The notes under the pieces were generated by a model. It made no database searches, was not told where the DNA came from, and saw nothing but the letters and a program-made list of their open reading frames with translations. Both the position numbers and the translations under genes were made by a program. From contig NC_055987.1 of the NCBI RefSeq assembly GCF_018446385.1, positions 3,842,205-3,906,204 of the forward strand: a stretch of 64,000 nucleotides of DNA, in the 5' to 3' direction. Source of the DNA: Zingiber officinale. Lineage: Eukaryota > Streptophyta > Magnoliopsida > Zingiberales > Zingiberaceae. Every line of letters starts with the position of its first letter. The first letter of the stretch is position 1. Positions 58,380-64,000 of this stretch are shown one piece after another.

Positions 58380-61300
58380 CTGTGCTGTGTTTGGTGATTT
58401 TAGGATTGTTTTACTATTTTGTTTGGTGCCTAGATACTTATTTGTTTTATATATCCATGTGTTTGATATTTTGAGCTTCCTGTGTCTAGCGATTTTGTTT
58501 GTATCATTGTTTCAGTTGAGACCAGGAGATATATTCAGTAGCCATGGATCCATTTGAGGCTATGATGATGGAGGGAGCTGAACTTGATGATATTGATCAC
58601 ATAAAGAAGAGGCTTACTACCATTAAGTGTATTCCACTTCCACGTTGGCTCCTATTACTGAACAGTATTCACCCACCAGAAATTTAGGGGAGTTGTTCCA
58701 TTCCACCTTTTATTTGTCATTGTAGATATCAGATCTTTACTTTGTTACATGAATAATCTCTTAGTTTACTTTAGCAATCTTGTTAGATTTTGTGTTATCT
58801 TGCTATTTTTGTAATAGTCTTTTCGGTTTTTGAAAATAAAATGTACCCCTTGGCATTTCTAGATATCATTTTAGAGGATTTTGAAAGTTAGTTAAATTTA
58901 ATTGTTAAGTTTTGAACTTCATTGTCATGATTGGATTCTTGGATTGCATGAAGTTACTACTTAGTGATGGATTCTAGATTGATGAATTGAGATGATGATT
59001 TGAATACCTAGTGAGGATTTAGCTTATTTGTGTGATGCACTTGTGTTAGTGTCATTCTAGAACTTGCTTTAATTCTTTCAAAATCACAATTCAATGGATT
59101 GAATCATGTTTGTGAAGGTAAATCAATTTGCTTGATATTCTTCCACACAATACCTTACTATACTTTTTGTTAATCATCATATCATTTTATCTTCTCTCAT
59201 TTCTTAATCTTTTGGATGTGGATACTTTGTTTGTTATATGATTAATTATTTGGCCAAGATGGATAAAGTTGAAGTGTGGGGGAAGTATGAAATATGCTTT
59301 GAGATCATTTTGTTTCTATTGGATGAGTTTTGTTGTTTGAATTCTTTGGTTTAGAATTTTGAATCAATTGAATGGGATATTTGGAGCCTTTGGATTGGTT
59401 CTTTACTGCATGGAAATTCATTTAAAACCAATGGTGGTAGTAGCTTTTGTGAAAATTTTTGAGGATTACTTGAGTTAAGTTCTCAAGATTCAAAATGAAA
59501 TTGCTTAGAAATCTCTAATTTTGAACTTGGAGCTGAATTTTGGAGGAGTATTGAAGGCTGATTAAATTTTTAAAGGAATGTAATTAGCTACATTGCAGCT
59601 GCAAGGAATGAAAACATAAGACCTTGCTACTGGAAGTGTTTCAGCAGTTCATGTTTTAAAACTGCAAACAAGTAATGAGTTCATAATAAGTTCCTTATGC
59701 AGGAGTTCCTGATGCTTGAATGAAAATCTGGCTTAAAGTCTTGATGATTTAATTTGAAATTTTCTTGAATTCCAGATTATGAAATTGAAGTTGTTCACAA
59801 GCAGTAGTTAGGACATAATATTAAGCAAGTTCTTGATCAGTTAACGAATTTGCGTAGAAGATCAAATGTGAATTGTTGTGTGCCAATATGATCTGCAGGT
59901 TTCTGTGAATGGAGTTTCTGATCAATACAGTCCCATATTTCTATTCTAAGTATTTGGGTGCTAAATGATGTTAATGCCTGAGATTGAATTGTCTAAAGTT
60001 ATAGTTAGGAACTAGTTGCACCTGGATTTTGGAATTTTGGAGTTGAAGTATCAATTGAAGTTTTGTACTAGTTCTTTGATACTGATTTCCAATCTGATGT
60101 ACTTACAAAGTGGAATTCATCTATTCATTGACATGTGTTGAGAATGTTCAACTTTGAATTGTTGCTGATAAGCTTAAACTCTTCATTATTCAAACCTGAA
60201 ATTTCTTTAAATCTGAAATTCTAAAATTGAAGCTGAGAAATGGAACAGAGTTTGGAAATTTTGCCTAATTTAGTTTGGGAAACAAATGTTGTTTAATTCC
60301 TTTCCATGTCTTCACAAATCTGATGGACAAATTTATGAAATTATGAAACTATTAAAATGCAGAAACAGTGTTGTTGATCTACTGGAAATATGATCATTAT
60401 GGAACAAAATTTGAAATTTAATTGATGAGTACCATTTCACTCATGAAATACTTCAAGATGGTATCATAAACTCTGAAAAGTTGAAGAAAAGGGCAGTATA
60501 GTAATTCAATTTTAGGTGTCGTATCAAAAGTGTATAAATTTTTTGTCATTAGCTTTTAAAGTAAATGAGAAATTAAGTGAAACCCTGGTATGCACAGAAA
60601 CAGGAGGTATTTTGTAACTTTCAAGGACTTTTACAAACATTGACTTAGGTGACAAAAGTTTAGAGTTTGCTGAAATCATAAACAAAGAGGACAAATGGCA
60701 TGCTGCTAAAGTTGTTGATGGAAAAGAATGCTAATTAATGGACTTGAAAGTTTTTATACTTGCAACTACTTCTTAGTGAATTGTGGCATTACCTCATTTC
60801 TAGTTAACAGCAAGTAAAGAAACAAAGGAAGCAAAACAGACTCAATGGAAAGCTGGGAATTCTTCACTGTACAGAATTGTATCAATGTCTTAAATGATTT
60901 TTTTTTCTTATTGGAAAGAATTGGAGGCAAGTTGAATTTGGTTGGAAGGTAAATAAGATGAGCTATTGAGATTAAAGATTTAATATTTGGTCTAAATTCT
61001 GAGAAGATCAGAGAAAATGAAACTGAAACAATAAAAGTTCAGCAATTCAGAATTGTGATGTGGCAAAATGAAGGAATTTAAATGCAGAAATTCCACAAAG
61101 GAAAAGGCTTGTAAAGGTCTCTCAAATTGGGATAACACCAAAGTGGATTAAATGCAAATGGAAAGTTAAGAAAGAAGTATAGCCAATGCTGCTAGAATGC
61201 AATAAAAGGGCTATGATAAGAAGAGTTTTCGAAATTAAGGAGCTGGAACTAGGCAAAATTAGCATTGATTTTAGAATTTAGTGCTTAGTAAACTGATTTG

Positions 61301-64000
61301 GATGGCAATATGCTGAATTCTGTGTCTCTGTTGTTGCCAACTAAGAGATCTGTGAATCAAATTTAGAAGCTACAGTTGAATTAAATTGTGTTCTCCATTG
61401 TAATGCAAGAGAAAACCAGAAAAGATGAGCTCAAAGGAAGGATTAGCTGAATGTTAGCAAATTACAAAATCAGATATCATTTAAAACTGAAGTGTGCCAA
61501 GTCCTTCCTACAGATTTCTTATCAGTGAAGAGTTCAATAGAAATTCCTACCCTCTCATGGTTAATTGTTGTGCACTTCTCTTCCAACACCTGATGATTCA
61601 AAACATGAAGTCACATTGAAACTAAATTCTGAAACTGTCACAGTGCAGAATGGATAAGTTCACTATCTTCATATTAGTGTGACGGTTGAACGACTTGAAA
61701 TGCACATCAAAATTTGAAGAATTTAGAAATGTAAATGTCTTAATTGAAGCAACTTTGGAATCTGTTATGTTCAGAATTTGACAGGACATTTAAGTATCTG
61801 AAATTTCAGTCAAACATTGAGCTAGAGAAGAACTTACACAAGTTACATTCGATGGAAGTGCAGCTGCAAATGAGAATGGATCAAAGTATGCAAGACTTGA
61901 CATCCTTTTGAGTAGAGGAATGAGAACTTCTTCTCTGCACTAGAATCTGAAACTGGTGTAGCTGATGACTTGAAGGACTATTGTTGGAATTGTCAACAGA
62001 AGTTTATACCAGTTTGGTGTCACATTTAGTTGCTGCATGGTTGCTGAAAAGATGCTGATTACAACCCATTCCTGACTTCAAATCTTCTGTTGATAGTAAA
62101 AACAGTGTAGAGATTAAATCTTCTGGAAGTTCCTGTTGAATCATATCTGTTGAGTATCTATTTGGTTCGAACTTGTATATGAATTTTCTATCCAAAGAGA
62201 ATTAAATCCATTAGGTTTGTATATGTGAGTGTTTGGCTGGTTCAAGAACAATAATTTTGAAGTAGAGAGAGTTGTTGGCATATTAGGCCTGTTATTGTGC
62301 ATATGAGGACCATATTAGCCCTGATATCAGGTCAAAGACAGAGCTCTGAAAATTGAAACTATGAAGATGGAGATGAGTGTAGATGTTTGAAATTGAGTGT
62401 CAAGATGTACCCAAATGCGGGAGAGGCACCAGGAATCCATGTGAAACTTAAGTGAATCTAAATTCTATGTACAACAGAATTGAATTTATGGAGAGGCTGA
62501 TAGGGATACTACAGTGAAGATTTAAGGCTTGCTGGACCTTGTTGAATTCTGGACATTGCCATTGTACATTAATGGAATGCTAGTGAAGATTTGAGGCTTG
62601 CAGAATTTCGGATACATGGCTCAATCTGGACAATGCTACTGTACAATAATTGTAGAAGTTACAGAAATCTGAATCTGCAATTAAGGGTTGCCTGGTCAAG
62701 AACTAAATTTGATGAAGAAAAGTTAAGAATGGAGTTCAATATCAGTAATTGAAAGGAAGCTGCTCAAATCTGAACATGGTTACTATGCAGTAATGGCAGG
62801 CTAATGAAGACCACTGAATTTCAGAAATATCATTGAATTTGAACCTGTTATGTGTATCAATGCTGTGAGCTGTAATTTCAGAGGTTATTTGATCATTTGA
62901 ATTGCTAATGTCATATGTCATTAAGAGATTATGGAATGCTAATGAGATTACTGTTAGTCTACTTGAAGAACAGATATACAGTGAAGTTTCTGCATTTTTT
63001 TAGTGACAAATGTTATCTTAATTCTTTCCTTGCCATTCTGGATTTCTTGAACAGCATTATTAAGAATCAATTAGTTTGTTTTGGATTTTAAATTCCAGAA
63101 ATACATCATTCTTTTCTCATCAGACTCTGCAAGCTTTTATTGATTGATTGCTTGGAGAGAATTTATAGGGATCAAATGTACAAGCTTGATCAGAAACAGC
63201 TTATTCAGGATTGAAGCTGATTCCAGAATCTCGAATTCCAATTTTTTTTATTGTTGCAATATGCAACTTATTTTGGTTTCCAATTCTGAAAATAGTGGTT
63301 TGAATTTAAATGCCGATCCTCAAGGTTGTCTCTAACCAACAGCCAATCTGAATTCACTCTTCCATCACCTTAGTGACAAATGATGTTTTCTTCCCAGCTA
63401 AATTCTGATAACAAGCCCAGGACCATGTTAGGCCTGATATGCTAAATATCAGGCCCATTAGCAAAAATGCTGGGAACAAAACTGGGAACAAGTTTTAGTG
63501 TTGCAATTGAGAACAAAGGGTAAAAATTCAAAGAAAGGGGAGTTAAAGGCTTTGAATAGAAGTAGTTTCATGAGTTGTAAGTTGAAAGAGACGATTGGGA
63601 AGGATTTGACAGTAAGTTTAAAGCTGGAACAGTGAAGATGAAGAGATATAGTATTGGTTTAATTTGAATGTACAGGTTTCATGCCAAGCTGTTATATTGA
63701 TCTTTCTGAGATGAAACTAATTGAATTCAAGCTGTTATTGATTAAGTGCTAAATGAGATGTTCTTTAGAAATTAAATGTAAAGCTTGATTAGAAATCAGT
63801 AAGATCTGATTTCAGAGTTTGAATTAATGTTCAGGAAATTCAAAATGTTAGTTTCTGTGAGTTTCAAATATGAGATGGAGTCCTTGATCTTTATTTCCAA
63901 AAATTCCAGCTGAATAAATGGAGGAGCGTATAAAGGCTTGATTCTAAAAATTTTGGGAAGAAAAACCTAATCATTAAAGTCTGAAACTAAAACAGAATGC
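58380..64000 (+). mobile_element. non-coding interior of a second Athila-like element (LARD-like), runs off the window
   Basis: Over 5.6 kb follow the primer site with no ORF above about 65 codons on either strand and no retroelement domain. A purine tract GAAGTGTGGGGGAAG near 59271 resembles the internal tract of the first Athila-like element. From about 59400 the DNA is a mosaic of degenerate repeats with recurring words such as GAAATTGAAG, CAGAATTTC and TGTACAATAATGG. No 3' LTR before the window ends. Confidence 0.5.
58544..58687 (+). pseudogene. possible gag N-terminal remnant
   Basis: A 47-codon ORF beginning MDPFEAMMMEGAELDDIDHI, 180 bp after the primer site, where gag would start. The rest of gag is absent. 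Weak; it may be a chance ORF. Confidence 0.25.

Overview
This is a stretch of plant nuclear genome: intron-containing plant genes set in a thick bed of nested transposable elements. The recognisable genes are plant-type (kinesin-5 tail, a WUSCHEL-related homeobox gene of the WOX3 class, histone H4). The repeats are plant lineages: Athila-like Ty3 with a tRNA-Asp primer site, Angela/Tork-like Ty1, Sirevirus-like LTRs, CACTA/En-Spm, hAT MITEs and a tRNA-derived SINE. The WOX3 sequence and the repeat mix look monocot; Zingiberales is only a guess.

Layout. 1-2007: 3' end of a KIN-5 kinesin gene on + (five exons seen). 2479-3560: end of a CACTA-type element. 4107-4739: WOX3-like gene on -, with its promoter region to about 6290. 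6962-15629: LTR-type sequence broken by a complete but pol-less Athila-like element (8312-15385). 15630-20050: LTR and internal part of a reverse-oriented Sirevirus-like element. 20340-29383: CACTA copy 1 (-), broken by two solo LTRs. 29384-34345: hAT MITE, LTR fragments and the 3' half of an element with an env-like ORF. 34504-37265: a SINE split by a solo LTR. 37375-38151: hAT-like MITE. 38438-39235: 173-bp tandem array of large palindromes. 39697-40008: intact histone H4. 41131-56846: CACTA copy 2 (-), broken by a TIR element carrying an F-box gene fragment, by a SINE, and by a degenerate Angela-like element that itself holds a solo LTR. 56847-64000: 5' LTR, primer site and non-coding interior of a second Athila-like element that runs off the window.

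Only three host genes look functional: KIN-5 (spindle motor), WOX3 (leaf/organ margin transcription factor) and H4 (chromatin). Nothing suggests that they form a pathway. All other coding sequence is transposon-derived and mostly broken. Relative insertion order can be read from nesting and target-site duplications.

The most unusual signals are: (i) LTRs built from strings of small hairpins whose stems change sequence but stay complementary; (ii) a 343-bp direct duplication flanking the Angela-like element where a 5-bp one is expected; (iii) a 173-bp palindromic tandem array next to H4; (iv) a ~150-bp near-identical inverted repeat bracketing about 31 kb; and (v) a TIR element that has captured an F-box fragment and whose empty site can be read from the sister CACTA copy. 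All calls come from reading the sequence; no database search was run.
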